Of a stretch of 64,000 nt of DNA, positions 23,424 through 36,759 are shown in pieces. Location of the stretch: contig CAJNOI010000004.1 of the NCBI GenBank assembly GCA_905250115.1, positions 769,729 through 833,728 of the forward strand. The letters are read 5' to 3'. The notes beneath the pieces are model-generated. The model was not told the DNA's origin. It made no database searches and saw only the letters and a program-made list of their open reading frames with translations. Source of the DNA: Adineta steineri (taxonomy: Eukaryota; Rotifera; Eurotatoria; Adinetida; Adinetidae). The first letter of the stretch is position 1, and every line of letters starts with the position of its first letter. The position numbers and the translations under genes are program-made.

Positions 23424-25163
23424 ATGAATCGATCACTGCTTGTGTTCTTACTAGCAGTGTTGCTATGCTCAATCGCTAATGCACATGAATATTTAACTAT
23501 ACGGCAAGTAGACAGTGAATGCCAAACTCCAGAACGTATGATATAGCACTATTGATTTTTTTTCGAAAAATCATAAACTCATATATATTTTAGTCAACAT
23601 GTGTCAATATGTGAAATGTGCCAATGCAGGCACATGTCGACAGACTAATACTTCTAGATGTTTTACATGTGACTGCCCGCTAGGTTTCAGTGGTGCTATG
23701 TGCCAGAACAAGGATGAAATTCTTAATACAAGTAAGATCATTTAGACCAAGATTTTTCACTACATGAAAGTATATGCATTCTCATTTTAGCCAATCTATG
23801 CAATTTCACTACCTGTTACAATGGCGGTAGCTGTGCTGTCTATGGTAATGAAACTTATTGTTATTGTCCATACCCATACAGTGGTCTTTATTGCGAGCAG
23901 TCCGTCTCATTAAATCCATGTGATAACTTTCATTGTTTTAATAATGGTAGCTGTGTGTCTTATAATGGAAGTGCTCAATGTATATGCCCTCAAAATACAT
24001 CAGGNNNNNNNNNNACCACATCCAATCCATGTAATAATATCACGTGTTACAATGGTGGTAGCTGTGCTGTCTATGGTAATGAAACGTATTGTTACTGTCC
24101 ATACCCAGCCAGTGGTCGTTGGTGTGAGCATTTGGTCTCATTAAATCCATGTGATATGTTACAGTGTTACAACGGTGGTAGCTGTGTGTCTTATAATGGA
24201 AGTGCTCAGTGTATATGCCCTTATAATACAAGCGGCTCACAATGCGAGGCAAATTACACAACCTCCAATCCATGTGATACATGGCCTTGTGTTGCTGGTG
24301 GTACTTGTATTGCAACTAATGATACATTCAAGTGTTTATGCTCACCAGATCGAACGGGTGAACTGTGTGAGAAGTACGTTGCCAGTCACCCATGTGCATC
24401 TAGACCATGTTTAAATAATGGTCATTGCTTTGCTGTGAGTAACAACACTGATTTCTATTGTTATTGTGGATACGACAGAACTGGCAGGTTCTGTGAGCAA
24501 GAAGTAGTATATAATGGATGTGCATCCTCACCTTGCTTGAACAATGGTAGTTGTTTTGCTACAAATGATAGTTACCGTTGTGAATGTCCACCTTCATATA
24601 CAGGCTACAATTGTGAGTACAGTCAAACATTAGATTTATGTAGCTTTTCACCATGTCTGAACGGTGGTACCTGTGTTAATCGTGGACAAAATGAGATCGT
24701 ATGTATTTGTCCTATGGAAACCAGTGGGAAATTTTGTGAACAGGAATTAAACAACTCTCATGTATGCCAATATGAACCTTGTATGAACGGTGGTACATGC
24801 ATTGCTAATAACGATACATTTCAATGTATATGTCCTTCAAACACGAGCGGTTATTTGTGTCAAGACTTTCAAAATGTGACAAATCTTTGTAACCCATCCC
24901 CATGTTTGAACAACGGTACTTGCATCCAGTATGATAATTCATATAAGTGTTATTGTCCAGAAAAAATTACAGGCGAGAACTGCCAAACAAATATTCAAAC
25001 ACAAGGTAAAGTAGTTTGATCTCGATCTCTCTCTGATTTCTCTCTTTTAGAATGTCCATTGGATTGTACACCTGGTGTTTGTATAAATACTAATAGTCCA
25101 CAGATTCCATATGCATGCATATGTAATGGTACACTCAGTCTTAATAGTTGCTCCAGTAACTGA
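23424..25163 (+). CDS. Secreted EGF-repeat protein, repeats fused in one exon
   Basis: Four exons: 23424-23535 (signal peptide, core LLVFLLAVLLCSIANA), 23594-23731 (one EGF-like domain), 23791-25005 (ten EGF-like domains in one exon) and 25051-25163 (Cys-rich end, ECPLDCTPGVC). All introns are phase 1, as in the upstream paralogue. Typical repeats read NPC...CYNGGSC...CICP..TSG..C, with many N-glycosylation sequons (NGS, NTS, NDT, NNS). Repeats 1-2 and 3-4 of exon 3 form a recent tandem duplication, and an assembly gap falls between them. There is no membrane anchor. It may be a secreted adhesive or matrix protein; a specific role cannot be assigned. Confidence 0.85.
24005..24014. other. Assembly gap (10 N) in EGF exon
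   Basis: Ten Ns interrupt EGF repeat 2, after ...NTSG and before TTSNPC. Aligned to the duplicate copy at 24232-24264, about 22 bases should be there, including two conserved codons for Cys and Glu. Twenty-two and ten differ by a multiple of three, so the ORF is probably intact and the gap length nominal. Confidence 0.85.
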
Positions 25164-25392
25164 AAAGATTCATTGAAAACAATGATTATTCTGATTTAAA
25201 TTTTTTTTTCTAAATAAAGTTTACATCAGTTACATATGGAGAATATAGTTTTGCAAAGGTACTGTCAGATGATCTGACATTTGATATTGAATGATCAAAA
25301 ATTTAGTTTCTATAGGTTAATATAAAGAGCTCATTTAATTTTTGCGCCGTATATTGTAAATAATAATTATACACAATTCAAGAGAGAGAGAA

Positions 25393-26376
25393 ATGTCTAC
25401 CGACGACTGTTATATTAATAGACCAATCAAGAAAACAGTACAAGTATTAGATAGTGAACTTCGTCTTCGTTCACTTACGAATAGCAGCGATTGTCGATTT
25501 GATGAATTAACTAATTTTTTTAATATAATCAATGGTTTATTTCATCAATCAGCATTTACATTTGGTTTAAGCACAGATAAATTAACATCTTTATTGCAGT
25601 TACCTAGAATAAATGTTGGTATTAATATGCAACAATATAAATTAGACTTGTTAAAAAATATAACATTCTATAGTTTAATTGGTAGAAATGAAACAAATAC
25701 ACCGACTGGTATTATTAAATTTCATACTTATGATAAGAATTTAATGTTGAGTATCAATCATCGATGGACAGAATCTCTAACAACAGCATTTCGTTTAAGA
25801 ACAAAACCACAAATAAAATTTTCATCACATATAGAATATCATTATCCTAAAGGAATATGTGAATTAATTAGTGAATATGAAACACAACAACATTCATCTA
25901 ATATTCAATTTAGTTATTTTGCATGTCTATGGCAACAAATGAATTATCGAATCGATGGTGGAATTGATTTTAAAGTAAAAAATAATAATTTAAAAGAAAA
26001 ATTTGCTGATATTGGTCTTCGTCTTAAACATTCTTCTGATTCACTTATATTCAAATGTGATCTATATCATCCATTCAAAAATTATATAATCGGTATTCAA
26101 CGTTGTATAAATGAAAATCTTACTATAGGTTTACTTACTGAAAAAGTAATAGATTATGATCAACAACAAAAACCAATTAAATTTAGTTTCATGTCTCAAT
26201 GGTATTTAAATAAAATAGATTTACGAGTCAATACTTTAGTTAATACTCAGAATGAAATGGGTATTGCTTTAACACATCAAATTCGTCATTTACCAATTGT
26301 TTTACAAGCATTTAGTTTATATTCTTGGAGTACACATAAATATAAATGGGGTATTGGACTACAATTATCTCTTTGA
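25393..26376 (+). CDS. Eukaryotic porin (Porin_3; Tom40/VDAC-like) candidate
   Basis: Intronless, 327 residues. After about 70 residues the protein is built of alternating short amphipathic strands separated by polar turns (e.g. TGIIKFHTYDKNLMLSINHRW, and the end KWGIGLQLSL). The closing strand ending in a glycine-containing G.G.QL motif is typical of Tom40 and VDAC beta-barrels of the mitochondrial outer membrane. The N-terminus (FDELTNFFNIINGLFHQSAFTFGLS) recalls Tom40 more than VDAC. I see no diagnostic motif that settles it, so the family call rests on strand pattern, length and C-terminus. It could be a divergent Tom40 paralogue. Confidence 0.5.
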   Translation: MSTDDCYINRPIKKTVQVLDSELRLRSLTNSSDCRFDELTNFFNIINGLFHQSAFTFGLSTDKLTSLLQLPRINVGINMQQYKLDLLKNITFYSLIGRNETNTPTGIIKFHTYDKNLMLSINHRWTESLTTAFRLRTKPQIKFSSHIEYHYPKGICELISEYETQQHSSNIQFSYFACLWQQMNYRIDGGIDFKVKNNNLKEKFADIGLRLKHSSDSLIFKCDLYHPFKNYIIGIQRCINENLTIGLLTEKVIDYDQQQKPIKFSFMSQWYLNKIDLRVNTLVNTQNEMGIALTHQIRHLPIVLQAFSLYSWSTHKYKWGIGLQLSL

Positions 26377-26592
26377 ATGCAACTAAAAGAGAAAAAAATG
26401 TTGTTTTACTTTCTTTCTGTATGAACAGCGTAGGATGCATTTTTATTCAGTATTTATCTCAAATAAAAGGAGCGTCTTCGTTTGTCACAAGGTAAACATT
26501 ATTTCTTTCGAACGTGAACAATGATTAATCCTCAACAAAGGTTTGTTGTTATCGTTGTTCATACATATTTTATATTGTAAAATACAATAGCT

Positions 26593-27108
26593 ATGCTTTT
26601 TTTATTCTTCATCATGATTATAATACAAATAAATGTAAGCAACAGTCAATTCGGTGGTTTTGGTCAAACTCCATTACAATGTTGGCGTTGTGATTCATTA
26701 AAATCAGATCAAGAACGTTTTGCTGAATCACGTAAATTTTCATGTCTTCGTCATTTTGATTTTACTCAACATTCAGCTGAACCATGTGATGGTAAATGTT
26801 GGATGTCCTATGAAGTTATTGAACCAAAAACAAAAGCTGAACGTGAAAAAGCTATACGAATGGTTGATGAAATACCTGATACGGATCGACGTTGTTTTAC
26901 AAGTGAAGATTTAACAAAAGCTAGTATGATTGGATTAAATGCTGCTAATGGTTGTCGTGATGTTAAAATGAGAGAAAAAGTAAAGAAATATTGTTTTTGT
27001 GACACGGATTTTTGTAATGGAATTATATTAACAAATAGACTGTCATTTTTTCTATTTATATTCATTTCATTTTTTTATTTGCTTTTGTTTTTTTCGAAAA
27101 TTGACTAA
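26593..27108 (+). CDS. Ly6/uPAR-like secreted or GPI-anchored protein
   Basis: Single exon, 171 residues. A signal peptide (FLFFIMIIIQINVSNSQ) is followed by an eight- to ten-cysteine domain starting CWRCDSLKS and ending YCFCDTDFCNG; the final C...D.CN is the hallmark of the Ly6/three-finger fold. A strongly hydrophobic C-terminal tail (SFFLFIFISFFYLLLFF) behind a small-residue region fits a GPI-anchor signal or a single membrane span. The cysteine spacing is stretched relative to vertebrate Ly6 proteins. Such proteins act at the cell surface; no ligand can be inferred. Confidence 0.7.
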   Translation: MLFLFFIMIIIQINVSNSQFGGFGQTPLQCWRCDSLKSDQERFAESRKFSCLRHFDFTQHSAEPCDGKCWMSYEVIEPKTKAEREKAIRMVDEIPDTDRRCFTSEDLTKASMIGLNAANGCRDVKMREKVKKYCFCDTDFCNGIILTNRLSFFLFIFISFFYLLLFFSKID

Positions 27109-27324
27109 ACATTTATAATAATCTTTTTATTTTCTTTCTTAAGAAAAAAGTCAATAATAAGCACACAAACACATACATATATGTATAGATATATATAATA
27201 TAATTATGACTTCACTAAGTCTCTTGATTGTTAAACATCAAATACATATAAATATATACAACGGAACAAGAAAACAAAAACCATCTTGAATATCACTGTT
27301 CAACAAAACATGTTTATATTGCTT

Positions 27325-29037
27325 CTATTCCAATTTATTATCATATCGTTGTAATTCACCTGATTTTAAATTATAATGACCAACAAGATAAAAATCTGTT
27401 TCTTTTCGATTTTTTCCATAATCGGTTTTCTTTACATAATCGTCATACGATTCATAAATAGTACCCTTAGATCTTACGGTTGAAATTGGATTTTCATCTA
27501 TATGTGTACTCTCATAAAGAGCACCCTGCAAATGAAACAAAAAACACAAACATGTTGAAATACGATGATTTTTTTTATAAACTTACAGATAAATCATCTT
27601 CATGAAGGCCCACGGGAGTTTCTTGTGGACTATAATACCATTGTATTTTAACTAAATCTTGTTGAAGTGTTTTACTATAATAAAATTTCAGCACCTTGCC
27701 AATGTATGACAGAGATTGATCAACACCATGTAATATAACACAATCACCAATATGAAGAGTTTCTTTATTGTCATGACGACGTATTGTTGAATTTCGAGGA
27801 TTTAATGTCCATTGAGGAATTAATATTGAGGATGTTTTTTCTTTTTTGACTTTTTTTATAGAACCGGTTGTATTACTAGATGAATTCGATGAAACACGAC
27901 GACACGTACGACGACCAGTTAATGGAGATGAAGGAATTTGAAAAGAAGATACACGCCATTCATCCAAATTAATTCCTTTTACATCATAACCATCAGGTAA
28001 TAAACGTATTTCATCAAGTTTAATTAATCCTGTATCACCATCATCAAATATTAAACCCACCATAGATGATTCATTCATTTCTGTTGGTATTTTATCAATA
28101 ATCGCTGGATGAAGACCACGTAGACTCGTACTCCAATATGCACAAACACGTAAACCTTTTGACAGAATATCAACATTGTCTGGTATCATTTTAGGACATG
28201 CTAAGCGACATAGATCATGTATAGGTATTAAATAAGTTTGTCTTTCACGATGTAATCGTACAACTAATAAATCATTAATATCGCCAATTGGTTGTATAGT
28301 AGCTTCATATATAAGACCATTATTTGGTAAAAGTATTTCAAGATTGGAAGTAATTTGGTCAGATTTTAAATGAAAACAAATTGATTTGATCATTTTCTTT
28401 TTCGTATCTTTTCTTTTAATATCTGACAATAACATATGACGATGTGTACGATTTGATTTATATAATAGAATATTTTTTTTCATTTGTAAAATATTTAAAA
28501 TTGATAATGAACATTGAAGAAGTCGATTTTTGAATGTAAGTTTTGAATTATGATAGAGACGTTTTGTAATTCTTTTACGTTGATATTTTTGATAGATTTG
28601 TTTTATTAATAAATGACATTGTTTCAATAATGAATCATAATTTTCTATTGTTAACATATTTTCATTTAATAGAGATTTTTTATGACGAGTATCAAGTTTA
28701 CAAGCAATTTCAGCTAATTGTTTAAGTGGATCAATTGTAAAAAAATTCTTTGGTTTTTTTATCTGATTTTGTTGATTAATTAAATCATTATAGAAATCAA
28801 GTATATATCGAATAAGGATTTCTTGAGGTTGATTAAAATATTGAGATAAATAAGATTTGTTACTTGATCTATGTCGTTTTTTACGATGAATTATTTGATG
28901 AAGATTATGATCAGAATAATGTTTCGTTTTTTTCTTTGAAAATATACTATTAATTCGATTGTATCTTATAGATAAAAATTCATAAGTTGGCGATTGAGAT
29001 GATAAAATATGTTCGATACTAAAATTTGAATATTGTC

Positions 29038-29070
<33 letters not shown>

Positions 29071-29546
29071 GAAATGAAAATTTTGATTTTTCTTTAAATT
29101 TTTGTTCATAATGAGAAGCAACCATGTTGGAATCAATTGAATCAATGGATTCACTTTTAATATTTGATAATGGAGGTGATGATAGGGAATATTTACGTGC
29201 CTGAGTAAGATCAATTGGTTGATAATCACTTTCAGATAAATCTAAATCGAATAAATCAAAATCAATCGATTTAATATTTTAATTTACCAGTACAAATTGA
29301 TGATGGTGTAATCGAATTTGGCGGTGATAATAATTTATTTGTTGTTGTTGATAATTCTGAAGAATAGTTCGTATTTAACCAATTTCCTAGATAAATAAAA
29401 AAATTCCCAACGAAAATAAAATACAGTTTTTACGAAAATATCATACCTGATAAGGGTGTCTCTATCGGTAGTAATTGGTGAAACTGTGGTATCATAATAT
29501 TGAGTAAAGATGACGATGAATAAAATGATGAATTGACGCCTTTCAT
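27325..29546 (-). CDS. TNRC18/BAHCC1-like Tudor + BAH chromatin protein
   Basis: Minus-strand exons 29447-29546, 29288-29386, 27587-29241 and 27325-27525 give 684 residues with a closed frame. Around residues 365-490 lies the Tudor-like region of this family, with GLRVCAYWSTSLRGLHPAII and FDDGDTGLIKLDEIRLLPDGY. The C-terminal 125 residues are a BAH domain (IGDCVILHG, KIQWYYSPQETP, HIDENPISTVRSKGTIY, FYLVGHYNLKSGEL). BAHCC1 and TNRC18 use the BAH domain to read histone H3 lysine 27 or lysine 9 methylation and repress genes. The animal relatives are several times longer, so this is a compact version. The 5' end is open further upstream, so the start at 29546 is a choice. Confidence 0.8.
29038..29069. 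repeat. GTT trinucleotide run (poly-Thr codons)
   Basis: About ten tandem GTT units on the plus strand, read as ACA on the minus strand, give a run of threonines in the Tudor/BAH protein. Confidence 0.8.
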
Positions 29547-30470
29547 CTTGTTGCATTCGTTTTTTTCTTTTTTTCTACGACTAATGACGACGCCATTTGA
29601 GAAAGAGAATTGCTGGCATATGATGAAAGAAAAGCAAAAAAAAAATAACAAGGAAATATATCTAGTAGAGAAAAAAAAAGAAAGAACGAATATATGACCA
29701 GAATGAGTAATTGTAGAGAAAAGGAAATGACTTGCGCAATTCAAATAAAAAATAAATATTTTACGTTCTATTCAATACGAAAAATTTTCAATTAATTTTT
29801 CGATTAAGATATGAAATTGAAAACGAAAAACAAATCATTTTATTATCTTTACAGATCAATTAATATCTTATTTATTTTTGTGTAATATATATACGAATTT
29901 TTTTGAGTTTAACTAAAAATCTTTCATATTCAAATACAAAAACAAATATCTATTATGTAGGGTATAAATTAATCGTATAATGTATTAATACGTGAATAGA
30001 CAAACATTTACGATAAAAAATAAAAGGAAAAAAAATAAGAAAGAAAGCAACGATAACGACGACGACAAAGTACAACAACATTAACTACGCATTAGTTGCC
30101 TTTTTTTCTATATATATATATATACTCTCTAGTTCTTTTTTAAACTAGTAAATAGATGATTCAACTATCAGCATTATATATCATGTAGTTTGCCGTTATA
30201 TTTGGTTTTTACCTTTTCCTTCGACAAACAAATTATAGCATCAATAAACACATAGATTTCTCTTCCTAATCTACTATTAACTATTTTTATGTATCTCAAA
30301 AATGCTTCCTGACTTTCTAGTTTTTTCTTTTTCTCACTATAACATGTATAATCAATACACCGACGTCATTATCCCCCGCCGTTCGATCATGCGTAAAATA
30401 CAGAAGACAGTAATATTTCAGCATAACATTACATGAGTGAATATTTACCTTCTAACAAAAATAGAAGCAA
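29547..30470. other. Divergent intergenic region, 0.9 kb
   Basis: This lies between the start of the minus-strand Tudor/BAH gene and the start of the plus-strand CABIT-like gene, so it should hold both promoters. It contains poly-A/poly-T tracts and an alternating TA run near 30108-30124. Only AT-rich low-complexity motifs are visible. Confidence 0.45.
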
Positions 30471-32073
30471 ATGAGTAAAATATTCTATTCAACTGAAAGT
30501 GTACGTCTTCGACAAGAGATTATATCTCAATGTGTATGGAGTGATACATATAGTTCATTAAAACATATTCTTAAACGAACAGCATATCAATTACCATTAC
30601 TTGTATCATTTCTTAATACTGATGATGAACAACAAACAACAGCAACAGATAATTATCAAACCATATTTTTTTTCGAACGAAATATTTCAAATAAACTTTT
30701 ATTTACTCCACTACAACAACATGATCATTATAATGATCAATTTGATGTTCATCCTAAACATTGTACTTTTGCTATAACAGATTTATATAAAGGTTAGTAT
30801 TTTAATAAAATAATGAATTTTAATGTTTTTTTTATATTTATATAAGGATTATTTGAATTTGTTCGTAATGGTCAACGTTCAGCACGAGTTTATACAAATC
30901 TTGAGCAATTAATTGCATTTACATCAACTTTAAAATGTTCGATCGTATTTATGTCACGTGATCGTACATTAGGTTATTATCAAGATCCAACGGTGTCTCA
31001 ATGGTTAAATAAAGAATATCCTCAAGGTGCTATTTTTCGTGCTGAATGTGTTCATCGTTCATTTGTATCAACTAATGATGGTCATCGAATTCCAAATGAT
31101 TATCTTGAATGTAATGATGAAGATGGTTATACCGTTTTTATAAAAACTGATCAATCTGGTCGTTTTTCAATTATTTCGACATCAATTGAACAACAACAAG
31201 ATCAACCAGAAATATATCTTCATTCAACTCAAACACCAAATATTGGTCAATTAATTAAATATGTTACAGTTTACAATGATAATAATAATAATTGTATTCG
31301 TCTTCTACGTGGTCCTGTACCAAATGATTTTCTTTGTCAATATTTTCAACTTGTTCGTCAACATACATATGATGTACTTGTTGGTTTAACACAAGAAGGT
31401 TTAGTTATTGAAATGAATTTAGATAGTCATATACCATGTCGATATGCAACAAATTTAAATGATATATTAAATAGTATATATGGATCAACAATATCTCAAA
31501 CACTTGAATCACATATTGAACAAGCACGAATACATTATAAAGAAAATATTCAACTTGATTTACAATTAGTATCAACTATAGATTGGGCAGCATTTTTTCA
31601 ATATTGGAAATCAACTGGTAAATTACGTCGAAAATATAATGATGATAAAACTATATCATATCAAAGTCGTCATCGATTTCAACTTGTCGCTTCAGTTCAA
31701 GTAAGAAAACATCATCTATTGAAAAGATTTTGATATATTTTTATTTTAGGATCTTTCCGAACATCCACGAACACTTGCTTCAGCATTTAGAAAATATCAT
31801 AATTTATCAACAAAAGAAAATCTACCTGTTCAAAATAGAAAATCACATTCAGATAAACAACATTCATTGTTATCGCAAATGTCAAGATTGATTCCAACAT
31901 CAAAACATTCGAAAAGACATCATTCACATCGAAATCCTCAATCATCAGTTCTTCTACTATCAACTGCGGGACAACCATTTGATGATAGTATTTATGATTC
32001 AAATCAAATTCATCAAGTTTCATCCAAAGATAATTTAATTACTCAACCTACACGAAAAACACGAAGAATATAA
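30471..32073 (+). CDS. CABIT-domain-like protein candidate (THEMIS/GAREM type)
   Basis: Exons 30471-30792, 30847-31700 and 31750-32073 encode 499 residues. The region from about residue 25 to 330 is beta-rich with paired segments resembling CABIT domains of GAREM and THEMIS: TAYQLPLLVSFL near the start, KGLFEFV, and a second unit with AECVHRSFV followed by SGRFSII. The C-terminal 120 residues are basic, Ser/His-rich and disordered. CABIT proteins are adaptors in receptor tyrosine kinase or antigen receptor signalling. No proline-rich GRB2 sites or SAM domain are seen here, so the family assignment is tentative. The gene model is clean. Confidence 0.4.
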
Positions 32074-32867
32074 TTTATCAAATAAAAACGAAAACACATT
32101 TAAAACATTTATTTAGTGTCGATTAATAATATTTTTGTACATTTTTAACACAAAGAATTCTTTATCTATAAATAAAAACAAATATAGTTTTTCCTCATAT
32201 TCATATTATGATTTTCATTTATTTATTTTATATTCATCTGTAATGATGATAGATTCATGTATTTTCAGAAAAAAAAACGTTTCATATATATGCGTAAGAC
32301 AAAAAAGAATAGAAAGGGACAAAAGCGAAGGAAAAAAAAAACTTACTGACACTGTCATTCAACAAACACTCGAATAACTATACATACAAAAAATATGTCT
32401 AGCAACGAACGTAAGTTAAACATTTATAAATAAATTTGTCATTTTTTTTTCGACAGAATAATGAGAAAAAAAGAGAAGAAAAATAGTAATAGTGAAATGA
32501 ATTACAAATAGCGGTTGATCACGATCAAGTAAAGACAAAAAGAAATAGCATTCAAAATGCACACTGACTGATCGAATAAGAAAGAAGAAGAAAAAAAAGA
32601 AATAAGCAGAAATAATAATAATAATAATCATCACCACCAGCATCATCATCCTTTTGCTCAAGTAACTTCGTTTGATCTCTATTTTTTTTATTTCAATGCT
32701 GAAAATACACACATCACGATAGAAAGAGGACGAGCAAAAGAAAAACATTTTCGTAAAGACAACGATAAACAACATAAGACTTGTATACAAAGATTTTAAG
32801 GAACAAAAAAAGAGAAGTTAAAGTTTTTTTTCTTACGTAGATATGGACAGAAAATAAAAGATATAAA
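32074..32867. other. Convergent intergenic region
   Basis: This separates two 3' ends: the CABIT-like gene and PP2A. It is AT- and purine-rich, with AATAAA near 32078-32086 and an AAT microsatellite near 32612-32630. No gene seen. Confidence 0.5.
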
Positions 32868-34027
<1,160 letters not shown>

Positions 34028-34714
34028 TCTTTTTTCAATTCAATATTTTCAAAAGCTTATCTAAAAGAAATATAGTTCTTAAAAAATGTATAATGCAAAA
34101 AAATATCCTGAAAAGAAATATACATCAAACGAGTTATATATATATACACTGTTATTTATAAATGTGAAGAATAGTGATGAATAATAATAGAAATCCTATC
34201 CTCTCCTCTTTCTTTGACTCATAAAATATAGATAAAAATAAACAAAGGTATTAACGAATGAACAAGAAGTATTATATTTTTTAAATTGACAGTATTTCTA
34301 CCATTCATTATTTATTTTAGTCTGAAATAATGTTAATTTGCAAGCAAATCTATGAATTCTAAAATAAAAATATTCAAATCAATTCAATCGATTTCTTTAG
34401 AAAAGACTGAATTGAATTATTTTTTTCTTCTATCAATAGATGTCGCTAATTTCAATAATACTTTATCTATCTAATTTATATAAAAATTAATTAAAAATAA
34501 TAATAATTTCTAGTAAATTATATTTCTAATATTTTAATGAGAATAATAAAACGGTAGTCATCGTAACATATATCTTCTTATTGACTGATGGCTATTTACA
34601 ACTTAATCACTCTTTTTTTCTGCGGTCGTAAAAAATCATTTATATTTCAAAATAAATATTATTTGTATAGATTATATTTTTTTGCATACAAAAACTAATA
34701 TCCGAAAAGTGCCA
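34028..34714. other. Divergent promoter region PP2A/SPATA6
   Basis: About 690 bases between two divergent starts. It is AT-rich with no clear motif. An acceptor-like GTATAG at 34670 just before the SPATA6 leader could be a trans-splice or 5' UTR acceptor. Confidence 0.45.
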
Positions 34715-36759
34715 ATGGCAAAATCAGGTAAAGCCTATAGATATTCTGTTGAAATGGGTGTACATGCAGTTGATGCACCCGGTACTCGATTAACAACAAA
34801 AGGTGATCTTTATATTAATATTTGTTTATTGGGTATTCATAAACGTACACGTATGATGCCGCCTTATTTACCGATAAATATAGATCAAACATTTATATTT
34901 GATAAAGTATGTTTCGAATTATATTATTTCAGTAAGAATATAAATTTTTTGATATAGACTTTTAAATCATGTTATGATTCACGAGATATTATTGAACGAC
35001 TTAAACGTAAGAATTTTGAAAAGAACAAAGAAGTTGTATAGTTCAATATTTAATTTAAATAGGAGAACATGTTCTTATTGAATTACTGCAAAGTAATGGT
35101 TCATCACCAATTCTTTTGGCAAGTTATGAAACCAGTGCAAAAGATTTTCTGTATCCACATTCATGGGATCGAATTGAATATACAGGCTCACGACGTTATG
35201 TACTTTTAAGTCGAACAATTGAATTTCCAGGTGTTTCACCTAGTTTTGAATTTACACTTAATCCATGTTTAAATGAAGGTAGTGGAACTAGAAAAGTTAA
35301 TAAAAGTCATAAACAAACAAAACCAATTGATTCTTATGGAAAAAGTGTATGATTATTCTTATAGGAGCTTTTTCAATGTGAGAAATTATCTTTTTTTTCT
35401 AGCCAAAACGAGCAAAATCTCCAGTATGGAAACCATCATCTGCATATCCAAAACGGTATTATTAATTTATTAACATTCATAGAATGTTTAAAAAAAATAT
35501 TCTTTAGTATATCTTCATCAAATAATTCACCAAATGTATCACGTTCATTAACATCTCATACAATATCGTCTGCAGTAAAAAATGATTATTCACATCGTGA
35601 AACACAAGAAAAACTACGTGAATTAGCTATTCCAGGAGAAGTTAAATATGTTGTTGAACTCGATAAAACTATTGGACGAAAACCATTTGTCGTACGACAT
35701 GTAAGTTTAACTGATTATGTAAAAAAATATTTCGAAAGCATATATATATATAGGTTAATGATAATCTAATTGGTCGTAAACCGAAATCACATGTTGTCCT
35801 TAATGAAGGTTTAGTTGTTAATGATTATTCATTATCTCGTGCAGGAAGTTTAACATCATTACATGATGGTTCGAATCGTTCTCGATCAGTTTCTCCAGTT
35901 CATAATCGAAGTCATAGTCCGATAAAAGTACGAACACGTTCACCATCACCATCTCGTCGTCCAATACGATCATCTCAATCTTTTGATTTTGAACAACAAG
36001 GACGTTCAATAACACCTGAACGACGTTCTAATTTATATAATAATGATAATGATGATTATCATAATAGAGATGATGGTAAATTAAATTTTGATTATTTATT
36101 TTCTTTTAAATATCTTCTATCTAAAACATATCTAGAATTTCATTCGACTGAGGATTGTGCTATATGTCGATTGCATCGTATTCATAGTGCACAAAGTCAA
36201 AGAGCCAAATCTTTAGAGCAGGTTGTTAATTATAAAACGAGTGAAATAAAATAAAATAATAGCGAAACTGTTTTTTTTCTCTTCTTGCTTTTCTAGCGAC
36301 AGTTTGCAACAATATCAAATCGTAAATCATATGCACCGGGTAAATCTTTGTTGGAGTTTTTTTTATAACCCTTTTCCGATAGTTGTAATCAATTTTAATA
36401 TATTCATTTTTAAAATTTTAATCTATTTTCCTGTTTTTTTTTCTTTAATTAGATATCTATTCCAGTAGATTATCACGTCCTATAACAAGTGCAACATTAC
36501 TACGTGATTCATTTCGTTATCGTCATCAACAATCACCAGCAGGTGATCTAAGTGATAAAGTTATTCATACTCTTCGACGTAATCTTGATTCTTATGTAAG
36601 ATAAATAATTCATCTCTGTTTTTTTTGACTCTGCAATCAAAATTTTTTATTTAGAGTGCTCAACCATGGCATAATTATTATTCCGCTTTTCGTTATTCCG
36701 ATGGACATGTTGATGATGATGAATTACTTGAACGTAGTCGTCGACTTATGGAAAATTAA
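34715..36759 (+). CDS. SPATA6: SPATA6-family protein
   Basis: Ten exons (34715-34906, 34958-35006, 35063-35346, 35403-35455, 35508-35700, 35754-36075, 36136-36221, 36297-36339, 36453-36595, 36655-36759) encode 489 residues, equal to the usual family length. The N-terminal 150 residues form the SPATA6 domain: VEMGVHAVDAPG, GDLYINICLLGIHKRTR, FIFDKTFKS, HVLIELLQ and ASYETSAKDFLYPH. A Ser/Arg-rich linker follows with REKLRELAIPGEV-like and GRKPFVVRHV motifs that match the family's second conserved patch. In mammals SPATA6 builds the sperm head-tail connecting piece; the C2-like N-terminal fold binds myosin light chain. Whether this is SPATA6 or SPATA6L cannot be told. Confidence 0.88.

Noticed and set aside
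24040..24414. His- and Val-rich ORFs on both strands of the EGF exon
   Set aside because: They are shadow frames of the EGF repeats; the cysteine-rich frame is the real one.
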